DNA of 64,000 nt from Acidobacteria bacterium RIFCSPLOWO2_12_FULL_66_21 (GTDB lineage: Bacteria; Acidobacteriota; Vicinamibacteria; Vicinamibacterales; 2-12-FULL-66-21): contig MELC01000030.1 in the NCBI GenBank assembly GCA_001767455.1, positions 283,905 through 347,904 on the forward strand. The letters are read 5' to 3'. The notes under the pieces were generated by a model, which was given only the letters and a program-made list of their open reading frames with translations, had not been told where the DNA came from and did not search any database. Shown here one piece after another: positions 26,934 to 36,848 of this stretch (position 1 is its first letter; the number at the start of each line of letters is the position of its first letter). Position numbers and translations under genes: made by a program.

Positions 26934-28442
26934 ATGGTACAAACGGCAACTCTTCGAACTGAGGGAGGGAGAGGAGGCTTGGCCCAGACTGAAGCAGATC
27001 TGCTCGATACCCCTGTCGCGGGCCGTCCCACGCTCATTCTGCGGTCGCCGGATTTCCACGCCATCACGGAGGTTGTCGCGGAGGCGGTCGAGCGGCGGAC
27101 ACCGATCGGCTGGTGGCTCTTCTTCATCCCCTCCCTCGCGCTCCTTGGCCTTCTCGGCGTGGCGGTCTCGTGGCTGTTCTGGGAGGGGATCGGCGTCTGG
27201 GGACTCAACGTCCCCGTTGGCTGGGCGTGGGACATCACGAATTTCGTGTTCTGGGTCGGGATAGGGCACGCCGGAACACTCATCTCGGCGATCCTCTTCC
27301 TCTTCCGACAGAAATGGCGCACCTCGATCAACCGCTCGGCGGAGGCGATGACCATCTTCGCGGTCATGTGTGCCATGACGTTCCCGGGGATCCACGTGGG
27401 ACGCGTCTGGGTCGCCTACTGGATGTTCCCGATCCCGAACCAGATGGACATGTGGCCCAACTTCAGGAGCCCTCTTCTCTGGGACGTCTTCGCGGTCAGC
27501 GTGTACGGAACCGTCTCGGCCCTGTTCTGGTACGTCGGCCTGATCCCGGACCTGGCGATGATGCGCGATCGCGCGAAAACCCGCACCCGGAAGCTCGCCT
27601 ACGGCATCTTCGCCCTCGGTTGGCGGGGCTCCGTCCGGCAATGGCATCACTACGAAACCGCCTACCTCATTCTCGCGGCCCTCGCGACGCCACTGGTCCT
27701 CTCGGTTCATTCGATCGTCTCGATGGACTTCGCGGTTTCCATCCTCCCCGGATGGCATACGACCGTCTTCCCGCCCTACTTCGTCGCGGGCGCGATCTTC
27801 TCCGGGTTCGCCATGGTGCTGACGCTCATGGTGATCTGTCGCACGGCGTTTCGCCTCGAGCACATCATCACCCTCCGGCACTTCGACTACATGGCGAAAA
27901 TCATGCTCGTGACCGGGACGATGGTCGGCTTCGCCTATGCCACGGAGTTCTTCACCTCCTGGTACAGCGGAAACCCTTACGAGATCTTCACGTTCCTGAA
28001 CCGCGCGCGCGGGCCGTACGCCTGGGCCTACTGGACGATGATCACCTGCAACGTGATCAGCCCCCAGATCTTCTGGTTCAAGAAGGCGCGTACGAGCATC
28101 CCGATCCTGTTCGTTCTGTCGATCGTCATCAACATCGGCATGTGGTTCGAGCGGTTCGTGATTATCGTGACGTCGCTGCACCGCGACTTCCTCCCCTCGT
28201 CCTGGGGCTACTTCACTCCCACGATCTGGGACATCTCGTGTCTTCTTGGAAGCTTCGGGCTCTTCTTCACGATGTTCTGCCTGTTCGTGCGCTTTCTTCC
28301 GATGGTGGCGACCGCCGAGGTCAAGACCGTCCTGCCGCAGGCCGATCCGCATTGGCAGCCCGGCCCCGAACGCGAGATCAGGGACCACCGGGCTGCGCGC
28401 CCGGCCGGTGGGCCCGAGCCCGCTCCCGAGGGAGCCTCCTGA
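26934..28442 (+). CDS. actC: ActC, NrfD/PsrC-like membrane subunit of alternative complex III
   Basis: 502 residues with about 10 transmembrane helices in the NrfD/polysulfide reductase C fold; motifs such as [20 protein letters not shown] and [13 protein letters not shown] match ActC. ACIII oxidises quinol and passes electrons to a periplasmic acceptor or directly to oxidase. The stop overlaps the ATG of actD (TGATG). Normally actA (pentahaem c) and actB (FeS/molybdopterin-like) lie upstream; here the upstream gene is a flavin monooxygenase, so they are missing locally. Confidence 0.88.
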   Translation: MVQTATLRTEGGRGGLAQTEADLLDTPVAGRPTLILRSPDFHAITEVVAEAVERRTPIGWWLFFIPSLALLGLLGVAVSWLFWEGIGVWGLNVPVGWAWDITNFVFWVGIGHAGTLISAILFLFRQKWRTSINRSAEAMTIFAVMCAMTFPGIHVGRVWVAYWMFPIPNQMDMWPNFRSPLLWDVFAVSVYGTVSALFWYVGLIPDLAMMRDRAKTRTRKLAYGIFALGWRGSVRQWHHYETAYLILAALATPLVLSVHSIVSMDFAVSILPGWHTTVFPPYFVAGAIFSGFAMVLTLMVICRTAFRLEHIITLRHFDYMAKIMLVTGTMVGFAYATEFFTSWYSGNPYEIFTFLNRARGPYAWAYWTMITCNVISPQIFWFKKARTSIPILFVLSIVINIGMWFERFVIIVTSLHRDFLPSSWGYFTPTIWDISCLLGSFGLFFTMFCLFVRFLPMVATAEVKTVLPQADPHWQPGPEREIRDHRAARPAGGPEPAPEGAS

Positions 28443-29008
28443 TGCCCTTCGACCCTTCGAGAACCTCAGGGTCGTCCCGAGCACCCTACTATGGAATCCT
28501 CGCCGAGTTCGCGACGCCGGCGGACCTCTATCACGCGTGCGAGCGCGTGCGTGACGCGGGCTTCACCCGGTGGGACGCACACACCCCGTTTCCCGTCCAC
28601 GGCCTCGAGGGAGCCATGGGGCTCCGGCGCTCGCCGCTCCCGTGGATCGTCCTCGGCATGGGACTCCTGGGGGCCGCGCTCGGATTCGTCCTGCAGTGGT
28701 GGGTCCACGCCAGCGCCTATCCCCTCGTGATCAGCGGCAAACCGTACTTCGCCTGGCCCGCCTTCGTTCCGATCACGTTCGAGGTGGGAATCCTCTTCGC
28801 CGCGCTGGGCGCCGTGTTCGGCATGTTCGGTCTGAACCGGCTTCCCATGCACCACCATCCGCTCTTCCGATCCAAGGTCTTCGAGCGGGTGACCGACGAC
28901 GCCTTCTTCATCTCGATTGAATCGTGGGATCCCCTGTTCGATCAGTCGGCCACCGGAAAGCTGCTCGAGTCGCTGGGCGCCCGAAGCGTCGAGATCCTGG
29001 AGTCCTGA
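28442..29008 (+). CDS. actD: ActD (DUF3341), alternative complex III subunit
   Basis: 188 residues: an N-terminal soluble part (YYGILAEFATPADLYHA), two transmembrane helices about 65-120 and a C-terminal soluble region with the HHHP motif near residue 140, as in DUF3341/ActD. Start overlaps the actC stop. The next gene is actF; the monohaem actE usually between them is absent. Confidence 0.88.
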   Translation: MPFDPSRTSGSSRAPYYGILAEFATPADLYHACERVRDAGFTRWDAHTPFPVHGLEGAMGLRRSPLPWIVLGMGLLGAALGFVLQWWVHASAYPLVISGKPYFAWPAFVPITFEVGILFAALGAVFGMFGLNRLPMHHHPLFRSKVFERVTDDAFFISIESWDPLFDQSATGKLLESLGARSVEILES

Positions 29009-29015
29009 GGAACCG

Positions 29016-30245
29016 ATGAGCGAACGAGCAGTAGCGAGTGAGCGCGACCTTGTCGCGCTGCGGCCCGAGCAGGCCACGATCCCGCCGGGACACCCATGGA
29101 ACCGCATTCCGCTCATCGCCGCCGTCTGCGCGCTGCTGGGAGCGGCGGCCTGCGCGATTCTGGGGGCGGCCAATCCGAAGCAGTTCTTCTTCTCGTGGCT
29201 CGTGTCGTTCCTGTTCTTTCTGAGCCTGGCCCTCGGCGCGCTCTTCTTCGTGCTGATTCAATATGCGTCCCAGGGCGGATGGGGGATCGTGGTGCGACGG
29301 ATCGGGGAGACGATCTTCGCAATGCTCCCCCTGATGGCGGCTCTTTTCCTCCCGTTGCTCCTCGGCCTGCGCGATCTCTACTCGTGGACCGTTCCCGGGG
29401 CGGCCGAGCACGATGCGCTGCTTCGCTGGAAGGCGCCATACCTCAACGTGCCGTTCTTCCTGATCCGGGCGGCGCTCTACTTCGGAATCTGGTCCTTCAT
29501 CGCCATCCTGTACTACCGCGGCTCGCGCGGTCAGGACGTCACGGGCGATCCCGGAGTGTCAGCCCGGCTGCGCCGTATCGCGGGACCCGCCATCATCGTT
29601 CTTGCGGTGACCCAGACCCTCGCCTCGATCGACTGGATCATGTCGCTCACGCCGAAGTGGTACTCGACGATCTTCGGCGTCTACTTCTTCGCGGGCTCCT
29701 TCGTCGGGTTCATCGCGCTGCTCTCGGTCGTCGCGGTGGCGATGCGCCGGGCGCGGCTGCTGGATACGGTCATCAGCGCCGAGCACCTGCACGATATCGG
29801 GAAGTTCCTCTTCGCGTTCACCGCCTTCTGGGCCTATATCGCCTTCTCCCAATTCCTCCTGATGTGGTACGCGAACCTGCCGGAGGAGACGATCTGGTAC
29901 AAGGCGCGGCTCGAAGGGTCCTGGATGTATGTCACGTTGTTCCTCGCGGCGGGACACTTCGTGGCGCCGTTCTTCTACCTGATGGGGCGGACCGTCAAGC
30001 GGAAGGGAGCGACCCTGGCCGCCGGGGGCGCCTGGCTCCTCGCCATGCACTTCGTGGATCTCTACTGGCAGGTCATGCCCACGCTCCATCCCGAGGGGCT
30101 CCGCCCGTCGGCTCTGGACGTGGCCGCGCTCGTTGCCATCGGCGGGTGCTTCGTGGCGGCGGCGAGCTGGCTGCTGCGACGGCAGGCGCTCGTCCCGCTG
30201 CGCGACCCGAGGCTCGCCGAATCGCTCGCGTTCGAGAACGCCTGA
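29016..30245 (+). CDS. actF: ActF, quinol-interacting membrane subunit of alternative complex III
   Basis: 409 residues with about 10 transmembrane helices and the ActF-type pattern (FGVYFFAGSFVGFIALL, then the helix pair with AFSQFLLMWYANLPEETIWY). The N-terminal codons coincide with the repeat-like stretch GAGCGAACGAGC...GCGAGTGAGC also seen between cox genes, so that sequence supplies part of the N-terminus. Eight nt after actD. Last ACIII gene; dispersed repeat copy 3 begins 158 nt after its stop. Confidence 0.87.
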   Translation: MSERAVASERDLVALRPEQATIPPGHPWNRIPLIAAVCALLGAAACAILGAANPKQFFFSWLVSFLFFLSLALGALFFVLIQYASQGGWGIVVRRIGETIFAMLPLMAALFLPLLLGLRDLYSWTVPGAAEHDALLRWKAPYLNVPFFLIRAALYFGIWSFIAILYYRGSRGQDVTGDPGVSARLRRIAGPAIIVLAVTQTLASIDWIMSLTPKWYSTIFGVYFFAGSFVGFIALLSVVAVAMRRARLLDTVISAEHLHDIGKFLFAFTAFWAYIAFSQFLLMWYANLPEETIWYKARLEGSWMYVTLFLAAGHFVAPFFYLMGRTVKRKGATLAAGGAWLLAMHFVDLYWQVMPTLHPEGLRPSALDVAALVAIGGCFVAAASWLLRRQALVPLRDPRLAESLAFENA

Positions 30246-30403
30246 CTTGTCCCGCCGTAGCCCCGACGCAGCCGAAGGCCGACATCGGGGCGAAGGCGGA
30301 GGTTGCGCAAGAGTCCCGCGTCGAGGGCGGTAAGCGATCGGACGGCCGCACTTTCACGTCGGATTTTCACGTTCTCCTCAAGAACGGCCGGACGGGCGAC
30401 GGG

Positions 30404-30509
30404 ACGATAGGAAACATCAGGGCCGTCTCGCGGTGAGCATAACGCCCGTTCTCAGCCCCTCGGCAGCCTCCCTCCCCTCACGACAGCAGCCTCTCTCCCC
30501 TCACGACAG
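30404..30509 (+). repeat. Dispersed ACGATAGG repeat, copy 3
   Basis: ACGATAGGAAACATCAGG at the left, CATAACGCCCGTTCTCAG in the core, then two units of a tandem CTCCCCTCACGACAGC-type motif. Its right end supplies the TGA stop codon of the minus-strand ABC permease gene. It marks the boundary between the ACIII block and the exporter/kinase block. Confidence 0.88.
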
Positions 30510-32075
30510 CTCCCACCGGCGCAGCAGGCGCCTCCACATGATGGGCAGCGGAAGCTGCCAGAGCAGGAAGACGAGCGCGGCCGCCATACCAACCTCGGCC
30601 GACGCCCGTCGTCCAGCCTGCAGGCTTGCGTAGGACACGACCCCGTAGACAGGCAGCCACAGCGCCACCGAATACAGCAGAAACGGCGCCGCTCCGGTTC
30701 CCGATCCTCGCGTCGGCGTCGTCAGGCGGCCGGCGAGCAGAGCCCACATTGTGCCCACCGCCGAGGCTGGCACGAACCCCGCCGCGAGAGCCGCCGCAGT
30801 GCCGGCGCCGGTCGTTCCTGCCCAGGCAAGACCGAGCGACAGGAGGAGGCCGCACACGACAATCGGAATCCACGAGACCCAGAACTTCACCCAGAGCACG
30901 CGCGACAGGCTGATGGGCAGGCCCCGCAGAAACTGGAACGACTGCCGTTCTTCGAGCGACACGTCGAGCAGTGTGGCGGCCGGGACAATCCAGAGGAAGA
31001 AGACGTGCGGAAGGGCCGTCCACATTAACGCCTTCCACGGTGGTGGAGTGGGTGCACCAAGCGTGCGGCCAGTCACCTGGGCGAGACCGAGGTAACCCAT
31101 CAGGGTGAAGAGCAAGAGGATCGCGAGGGCGAGGGCCGATCTGCGAATCTCAGGAAGGTCTTTTACTACCAGGGCGCGCGTCTGCGGCGGCAGCCACTCG
31201 AAGCGGGGGCGACGCGTCGGGCCGCGCGACGCGGTGCGACGGGAGGTCCAGGGCGAACCCCACGCCCGCTGCAGCGCGAAGTCGTCGAAGCGCGCGGCGC
31301 CGCAGAGCACCAACAGGCTGACGCCCAGTCCCGCCAGCAAGCGAAGACTTTCGTGGCCACCCTGCGGAACGACAAAGATCGACAACGCCTGCGGGATTAT
31401 TCTCAGTCCTGGAGCCAAGTCAGACAGGCCACGCACCAGCACCTCGGTCTGCACGAAGTACCTGGTCCAGGCGAACAGGGCGACCATCGCGAGCAGCCCC
31501 ACGGTGAGCAGCGCGTCGCCGAGCACGCGGCCGGTGCGGGCGGATCGGAGGCCGCCACACGCCACGGCGAGCGCGAAGACCACGGCGCCGCCGAACGTCG
31601 ACAACAGCAGCCATCCCAACGCGAGCCAGACAACCGCCTGAGCGGATCCGACGCGAACGTACGTGGCGCCCGCCATCAGGAAGGCCGGCAGCAGCGCCAT
31701 CGCGACCATAGGTCCACACGGAACGAACCTGAGCACAAAGAGCTGTACCCGCCCGATCGGCAGGCTTCGCAGCAACGCCAGCTCGCCTTCGGGGTAGATG
31801 GTCCGATAGGTCGCCGCGAGGAGCATCGGCACGGCTGCCAGGAACAGGACCCCCACGAGCACCCGGCTGATCACGACCATGATGTCGAGACCGGCGCGGT
31901 CGACGAGCGCCGTGGAGAGCCGAAGCCAGTCGCCGAGCGCCCAGTACCCGACCAGCAGCATCACCGGAACCGACAGCACTGTGCCAAGGAGTGCGTCCCA
32001 CTGCGTTCGGCCGGCACGCAGCTCTCCCGCCAGGCTCCGCCATCGCGCAATCTGGTGGTGCGCCAGGGCGTTCAC
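30501..32075 (-). CDS. ABC exporter permease (ABC-2 type, two-repeat)
   Basis: 524 residues with about 12 hydrophobic segments in two halves, as in fused ABC-2 permeases. The start is GTG at 32075, overlapping the stop of the ATPase gene (GTGA); longer upstream readings have Arg-rich nonsense. The ORF ends inside dispersed repeat copy 3, whose bases supply the last two residues and the stop codon, so the natural end may be slightly altered. Partner of the ATPase immediately upstream; the transported substrate is unknown. Confidence 0.83.
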   Translation of the reverse strand: MNALAHHQIARWRSLAGELRAGRTQWDALLGTVLSVPVMLLVGYWALGDWLRLSTALVDRAGLDIMVVISRVLVGVLFLAAVPMLLAATYRTIYPEGELALLRSLPIGRVQLFVLRFVPCGPMVAMALLPAFLMAGATYVRVGSAQAVVWLALGWLLLSTFGGAVVFALAVACGGLRSARTGRVLGDALLTVGLLAMVALFAWTRYFVQTEVLVRGLSDLAPGLRIIPQALSIFVVPQGGHESLRLLAGLGVSLLVLCGAARFDDFALQRAWGSPWTSRRTASRGPTRRPRFEWLPPQTRALVVKDLPEIRRSALALAILLLFTLMGYLGLAQVTGRTLGAPTPPPWKALMWTALPHVFFLWIVPAATLLDVSLEERQSFQFLRGLPISLSRVLWVKFWVSWIPIVVCGLLLSLGLAWAGTTGAGTAAALAAGFVPASAVGTMWALLAGRLTTPTRGSGTGAAPFLLYSVALWLPVYGVVSYASLQAGRRASAEVGMAAALVFLLWQLPLPIMWRRLLRRWELS

Positions 32076-32851
32076 GCGGGGTCGCTCTCTTCGCTTCCGG
32101 GACGTGTCACGCGCACGAAGACGTCTTCCAGATCCTCCTGCTCGCGCGCGCGGAGCTCGGCGAGCGAGCCGACGGCCACGAGGCGCCCGCGGTCGAGAAT
32201 GCCAACACGATCGCACACGGCTTGGGCGATTTGCAGCACGTGCGTCGTGAGAAAGACGGTGGTGCCCGCGTCGCGAAGAGACACGAGCAGCGCGCGCGCG
32301 TCCCGCGAGGCGTGCGGGTCCAGGCCCGAAGTTGGCTCGTCGAGAATGAGCACCTTCGGCCGATGCAGGACGGCCGACGCGAGGCCGAGCTTCCTCTTCA
32401 TCCCCATCGAGTAGGTCAGGATGGCGGAGTCGGCGGCGTCATCGAGGTGAAAGAACGCCATCAGCTCCGCGATGCGCGTTTCGAGCGGAGCGGAAGGCAT
32501 CTCGCGGATGTTCCCGACGAAACGCAGGAACTGCCGGCCGGTCAAGCCGCCGTAGAAGAACGGCGTGTCGGGCGTCAGGCCGAGGCGCCGCTTCGCGCCC
32601 AGCGGATCGGCGAGCACGTCGATGCCATCGAGGAGCACGCGGCCGGAGGTCGGGCGGAGGAGCGTCGCCGCGATCTTGATGGCCGTGGTCTTGCCCGCGC
32701 CGTTCGGCCCGAGGAGCCCGAAGATCTCGCCGGGCGCCACCTCGAGGTTCAGATCGTGCAGCGCGACGAGGTCGCCGTAGCGGTGATGGACGCCCTGATA
32801 GTGGAGCATTGGGGTCGCTGTTTTCGCTTGACGCGCCGTGGCCGAAGGCAA
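32072..32851 (-). CDS. ABC transporter ATP-binding protein
   Basis: 259 residues, with Walker A GPNGAGKTT near residues 48-56, Walker B VLILDEPTSG, the D-loop and H-loop TTHVLQ, and the signature position read as YSMGMKRKL, which is normal in this NatA/CcmA-like branch. It energises the downstream permease. An internal ATG at 32809 (MLHYQG) is an alternative start. The N-terminal start is divergent from the kinase gene. Confidence 0.9.
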   Translation of the reverse strand: MPSATARQAKTATPMLHYQGVHHRYGDLVALHDLNLEVAPGEIFGLLGPNGAGKTTAIKIAATLLRPTSGRVLLDGIDVLADPLGAKRRLGLTPDTPFFYGGLTGRQFLRFVGNIREMPSAPLETRIAELMAFFHLDDAADSAILTYSMGMKRKLGLASAVLHRPKVLILDEPTSGLDPHASRDARALLVSLRDAGTTVFLTTHVLQIAQAVCDRVGILDRGRLVAVGSLAELRAREQEDLEDVFVRVTRPGSEESDPA

Positions 32852-32913
32852 GACTGTAACCGAAGGTGGCGCTTCGACGAAATGAGCTCCGCCCCCAGGA
32901 GATCGGTTACGCC

Positions 32914-34566
32914 ATGACCTGCGCGCACTGCGGCGGAGAACTGGTCGATGGGGCGAAGTTCTGCCCGCATTGTGGCGAGCGCCTCTGGGCCGACGCCCAG
33001 CCGCACGACCGGCTGCGCGTGCTGCTCGAGCAGGCCCTCGGCACGCACTATCGGGTCGTCCGCGAACTCGGCCGCGGCGGCATGGGCATCGTCTACCTGG
33101 CCCACGAACGCGGCCTCGATCGCGACGTGGCGATCAAGGTTCTCCCTCCCGAACGGGCGCTGTCGGAGCACTACCGGGAGCGATTCCTGCGCGAGGCACG
33201 CACCGCCGGAAAGCTGAGTCACCCGAACATCGTCCCGCTCTACTCGTTCGGCGAGCACGAAGGGATGCCCTATTACGTGATGGGCTACGTCGAGGGCGAG
33301 TCGCTTGCATCGCGCCTCGATCGCGAAAACCGGTTGCCCGAGGCCGACGTGCGCCGAATCCTGATCGCCGTGGGTGAGGCGCTCCACTACGCGCACCAGC
33401 GCGGCGTCGTGCACCGCGACATCAAGCCGCAGAACATCCTGCTCGAGGCTGGCTCGAATCGCCCGATGTTGACCGACTTCGGTATTGCCAAGATCGACAG
33501 CGGCGCCACGGCATTCACGTCGACCGGCGTGGTCATCGGTACGCCCGACTACATGTCGCCGGAGCAGGCCTCCGGCAGCCCCGACATCGGCCCGGCAAGC
33601 GACCTGTTCTCGCTTGGCATCGTGGGCTACGCGATGCTGGCGGGCCGGTTGCCTACCGAGGGGCGAACGCCGGCCGAGGTGCTGGCCGCACGGATCACCG
33701 GACGGATTGCGCCGCCGCCCATCGTCGGCAGCGAGGTCAGTCCGTCACTGGTCAGCACGGTGATGCGGTGCCTCGAGAAGGACCCCGCGCGGCGGTTCCC
33801 CGATGCCGGCGTCTTCACCAGCGTGCTTGCGCGCCGGGAAGATGACGAAGAGGAGGTACCCAGCGAACTCGAAGCGATCGAAAGCATTGGCCTGCTCAAC
33901 CTGAGCTTCGCCTACGTGGGGACGGCGGCCTGGCTTGTGTGGCGGAATGCGGCCAGCCCACACATTGCGCTCGAGCTGGCCGGAAAGATCCTGCCGCTTC
34001 TGGCGATCCTGTCGATGCTCTTGACGCTGGCCTTGGCCGTGGCGGCCCAACGGCGTGGGCACAGGCTTGCCAGGATCATCCATCACATCTTTCGAGCGCC
34101 GCGGTCCTGGAGGGTCTGGTACCCTCGCCGCTTTCGTCGGCATGACGATGTCTGGGACCGCCTGCCGGTCGGCGTGCGCCTGGTGAGAGCCTCATTCGGC
34201 TGGTTCGCGGCGGCAGCGATCATCGTGCCGGCCCACGTTGTGGTCTGGAGACTCCTGCACCCGGAATGGGGCCAGTCGTCGGGTGGCGGCAAGAACTGGT
34301 GGGTGACGGCGGCCGTGACCCTGCCCGTGCTCGGTGTCCTTCTCGCGCCGCTCATCTCGGCCTGGCGCGTGACAGAGAGCCTGAAGCGCAAGGGCCTTCC
34401 GCAAGGGGATGCCGGCAGGTTCGCCTATGCGGCGCCCCTCGCGCAGCGGTCGTTCTGGACACGTCCGGCGGTGGCTGCGCTGCTTCGGCCCGCTGCGGGA
34501 GCCGGACGTCGTCAGGCACCGACGCTGGCGGAGACCTCGACGTCCACCGACCGCACGAGACGATAG
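32914..34566 (+). CDS. Membrane Ser/Thr protein kinase with N-terminal zinc ribbon
   Basis: 550 residues from ATG 32914. A zinc ribbon (CAHCGG...CPHCG) opens the protein, then a Hanks-type kinase: GRGGMGIVY at 53-61, K75, HRDIKPQN at 167-174 (D169) and DFG at 188-190. Several transmembrane segments follow from about residue 320. The stop codon TAG is provided by dispersed repeat copy 4, so the natural C-terminus is probably lost. An upstream in-frame ATG at 32866 is less likely because the ribbon begins at the later one. Divergent from the ABC genes. Confidence 0.83.
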   Translation: MTCAHCGGELVDGAKFCPHCGERLWADAQPHDRLRVLLEQALGTHYRVVRELGRGGMGIVYLAHERGLDRDVAIKVLPPERALSEHYRERFLREARTAGKLSHPNIVPLYSFGEHEGMPYYVMGYVEGESLASRLDRENRLPEADVRRILIAVGEALHYAHQRGVVHRDIKPQNILLEAGSNRPMLTDFGIAKIDSGATAFTSTGVVIGTPDYMSPEQASGSPDIGPASDLFSLGIVGYAMLAGRLPTEGRTPAEVLAARITGRIAPPPIVGSEVSPSLVSTVMRCLEKDPARRFPDAGVFTSVLARREDDEEEVPSELEAIESIGLLNLSFAYVGTAAWLVWRNAASPHIALELAGKILPLLAILSMLLTLALAVAAQRRGHRLARIIHHIFRAPRSWRVWYPRRFRRHDDVWDRLPVGVRLVRASFGWFAAAAIIVPAHVVVWRLLHPEWGQSSGGGKNWWVTAAVTLPVLGVLLAPLISAWRVTESLKRKGLPQGDAGRFAYAAPLAQRSFWTRPAVAALLRPAAGAGRRQAPTLAETSTSTDRTRR

Positions 34567-34686
34567 GAAACATTAGGGCCGTCTCGCGGTGAGCATAACG
34601 CCCGTTCTCAGCCCCTCGGCAGCCTCCCTCCCCTCACGACAGCAGCCTCTCTCCCCTCACGATAGCCTCTCTCCCCCTCACGACAG
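34560..34686 (+). repeat. Dispersed ACGATAGG repeat, copy 4
   Basis: ACGATAGGAAACATTAGGGC, core AACGCCCGTTCTCAG, and three units of a tandem motif of about 20-22 bp (CTCTCTCCCCTCACGACAG and variants). The kinase gene ends inside it, and the prmA remnant begins at its right edge. Confidence 0.9.
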
Positions 34687-34834
34687 CCTGGCGGTTGAGG
34701 GCGGGTATCTGATCCTGAGCGGCTTCGCGCCGGCGGACGTCGCGGTGATCAGGACCGCGTTCGCGGGGCAGACGGTGATTGACGAGAAGGTCGAAGGCGA
34801 CTGGGCGGCCCTGTGCTTGCGCGTGGACGCCTGA
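34687..34834 (+). pseudogene. 3' remnant of prmA (ribosomal protein L11 methyltransferase)
   Basis: About 48 residues (GGYLILSGFAPADVAVI to GDWAALCLR) resemble the final strand-helix part of PrmA. The methyltransferase core and N-terminal domain are absent. The remnant starts at the right edge of repeat copy 4 and keeps a normal stop at 34832-34834. Confidence 0.65.
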
Positions 34835-34835
34835 C

Positions 34836-36449
34836 TCAACCCTGAATCCGGTTGTTCGATTCGTTCGATTCAGCCACGACTTCGTAGAAGTCGACCCGGA
34901 CGTCGAAAGAGACAGTCGTACCTTTTATGAGCGATGACGGGCCGAACGCGCACACGCTGGCGCCTGCGCCCGCCGCCAGTACCGGCACGTTCTTTTCCTG
35001 TATCCACGTCGCTTCTCCGGTCGGAGTAGCTTCCGGCCATCCCATCCTGATCCAGAGCTTGTTCGCGCCTGCCTGAACGGGTCCTGCGTTCACCACGTTC
35101 GCACACATCCTGTAGAACTGCCCGGCCAGGGCGGAGGGAATTTCGTTTCCTTCAGTGTCGTAGTACTTGAGGCTCTGGATCGTGAGGTCTGGCTTTAACG
35201 GCAGAAGCGTGAGTTTGTCGGTGTCGGACCCATTGAACACCGCAGTCAGCGTCACTTCCGTGGTTTGCGGTACCGGGTGCGTCGGCACGTTGAACGTCCT
35301 CACAGTCTCGAGATGCAAAACGGTGACGGTCGGGGGGACGGTGGCCGCGGCGGTGTTGCTGCTGTACAAATTCACGATGGCGCCGCCCTGGGGCGCCGGA
35401 GCGGTCAAGCGGACCTTACCGATGGCGGAGGTACCGCTCGTGACGGTGCCGGGCGTCACTGTAAGCTTCTCAAGGGACGGCGGCTGCACGATCACATCAT
35501 AGGTATCCGCAAGGCCGCCGTACGAGCCGGTGAGGGTCACCGTCGTGGGCGCAGCCACGGGAATCGTTGCCACAGAAAAAGGCGCCCAGTACTGGCCGCC
35601 CTGGACGGTCACGGACTGCGGCACCGTGGCGGCGGGGCCGGAGCTGGACATGCTCACGGCGGCCACAGTGCCGTCGGGCACGCGGCCCGTCAGAAAAACC
35701 CTGCCATGGCCCGGCATGCCACCCGTAATCGTGAAGGGAACGACCTCGATGCGGTTCATCTCGGCAGGCTTGAGCAACAGCGATGTCTGCTTCCTATCGA
35801 AGACGGTGCGACCGCCCGAGATCCCGACAGACGTCGCGGCCGGGACGCCGAGAGTGGCGAGGTTGAAGCCGACAGCCTCAGAGCCCGCTGGTACCGTGAC
35901 GCTTGCCGGAACGGTCACCAGAGCCGTGTTGTCACTCGACAAGTGGACCACGGCGCCATCCGCCGGCGCGGGGCCCGTGAGCTTCACGATACCGAACGTG
36001 CCATCACCGCCGTCGACGGGACCGGCGACGAAGACCAATGTGACATAGGCGACAGCTACGGTCAGCGGGGCGCTCTTGATCGACGGAGGCCGCAATTTGC
36101 GAAGCTGCGTAGCGGTGATGACCACGTCGACGCTCGGCGGCATGACGTTGGGGTTTCTCGCGAGCGGCTTCGTCGTGATTTCAAAGGTCGCCGACGTCTG
36201 CGAGGAGGGCACCGTCACACTCTCGGGGACCACCGCGATCGTAGGGTGGGCGCTGGAAAGACGTATCTCCACGCCGAGCGGCGGAGCCGGACCGCTGAGT
36301 GTTACGCGGCCCGTCGATGGCTTCCCTCCGACGACTGCAGAGGGGTTGAGTGTCAGGGCAGTGAGGTGGGGCTGCGCGGCGGCCTTTGCCGCGGCGGCCG
36401 ACGACAGGATCCCCGCCAGCAACAGGATGCGGCAAAGCCAACGCGTCAT
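34836..36449 (-). CDS. Exported multi-domain Ig-like protein with C-terminal CARDB-type domain
   Basis: 537 residues: a signal peptide (to about AQP), then about four modules of some 95 residues with the pattern GGxxxxGRVxLxGPAPxxG...TVPxSVTVP, each a beta-sandwich, and a C-terminal CARDB-like domain (PDLTIQSLKYYDTEGNEI to VVAESNESNN). Probably a surface or secreted adhesive protein. It lies between the prmA and rsmE remnants inside the block bounded by repeat copies 4 and 5. Substrate or partner unknown. Confidence 0.78.
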   Translation of the reverse strand: MTRWLCRILLLAGILSSAAAAKAAAQPHLTALTLNPSAVVGGKPSTGRVTLSGPAPPLGVEIRLSSAHPTIAVVPESVTVPSSQTSATFEITTKPLARNPNVMPPSVDVVITATQLRKLRPPSIKSAPLTVAVAYVTLVFVAGPVDGGDGTFGIVKLTGPAPADGAVVHLSSDNTALVTVPASVTVPAGSEAVGFNLATLGVPAATSVGISGGRTVFDRKQTSLLLKPAEMNRIEVVPFTITGGMPGHGRVFLTGRVPDGTVAAVSMSSSGPAATVPQSVTVQGGQYWAPFSVATIPVAAPTTVTLTGSYGGLADTYDVIVQPPSLEKLTVTPGTVTSGTSAIGKVRLTAPAPQGGAIVNLYSSNTAAATVPPTVTVLHLETVRTFNVPTHPVPQTTEVTLTAVFNGSDTDKLTLLPLKPDLTIQSLKYYDTEGNEIPSALAGQFYRMCANVVNAGPVQAGANKLWIRMGWPEATPTGEATWIQEKNVPVLAAGAGASVCAFGPSSLIKGTTVSFDVRVDFYEVVAESNESNNRIQG

Positions 36450-36508
36450 GGTGTGACCCCCTGGGCGCGTTTACGGCTGAGGCAGGGACTATAGCGCAAT
36501 CCGGGCAT

Positions 36509-36848
36509 CACAGATCGCCCCACACGAACTGCAGGACGCCGATCGCGACCACCGCTACGGCGTCCGCCCCTAAACGTGCGGCGGGCCAGCGTCATGGGCA
36601 CGTAACCGGCGCCCATGGCGGCTTCGATCTCCTTCACGCTCCACCCCGCCTTCCGGTCCCACGAGCAACGACGCGGAGGCGGGACGGTTCCCTCCAAGCG
36701 TGGACGCGGGATGGCCTTCGATCGCCGCGGACGGCTCGACCAGCAGGACGCGCAACTCCGCATGGTCCTGCGCGAGCCAATCGGGCAGCTGCAGCCCGAT
36801 GCCGATCGCCGGCACGACGCCGCGGCGGCACTGCTTGGCCGATGCGAG
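36509..36848 (-). pseudogene. 5'-truncated, frameshifted remnant of rsmE
   Basis: Covers about 110-120 residues of the 16S rRNA m3U1498 methyltransferase: AKQCRRGVVPAIG, LLVGPEGG, then WSVKEIEAAMGAGYVPM and a terminal LQFVWGDL. Reading needs two frame changes (near 36665 and 36575). The 5' part is missing and the break sits at dispersed repeat copy 5. prmA and rsmE are usually adjacent, so both remnants probably come from one ancestral locus. Confidence 0.75.

Noticed and set aside
25599..28484. 961-codon minus-strand open frame
   Set aside because: It is antisense to the FAD monooxygenase and actC; low-complexity Arg/Asp/Glu composition indicates a shadow frame.
32072..32851. ABC ATPase with a damaged signature motif
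   Set aside because: YSMGMKRKL is a normal variant of the signature in this exporter subfamily.
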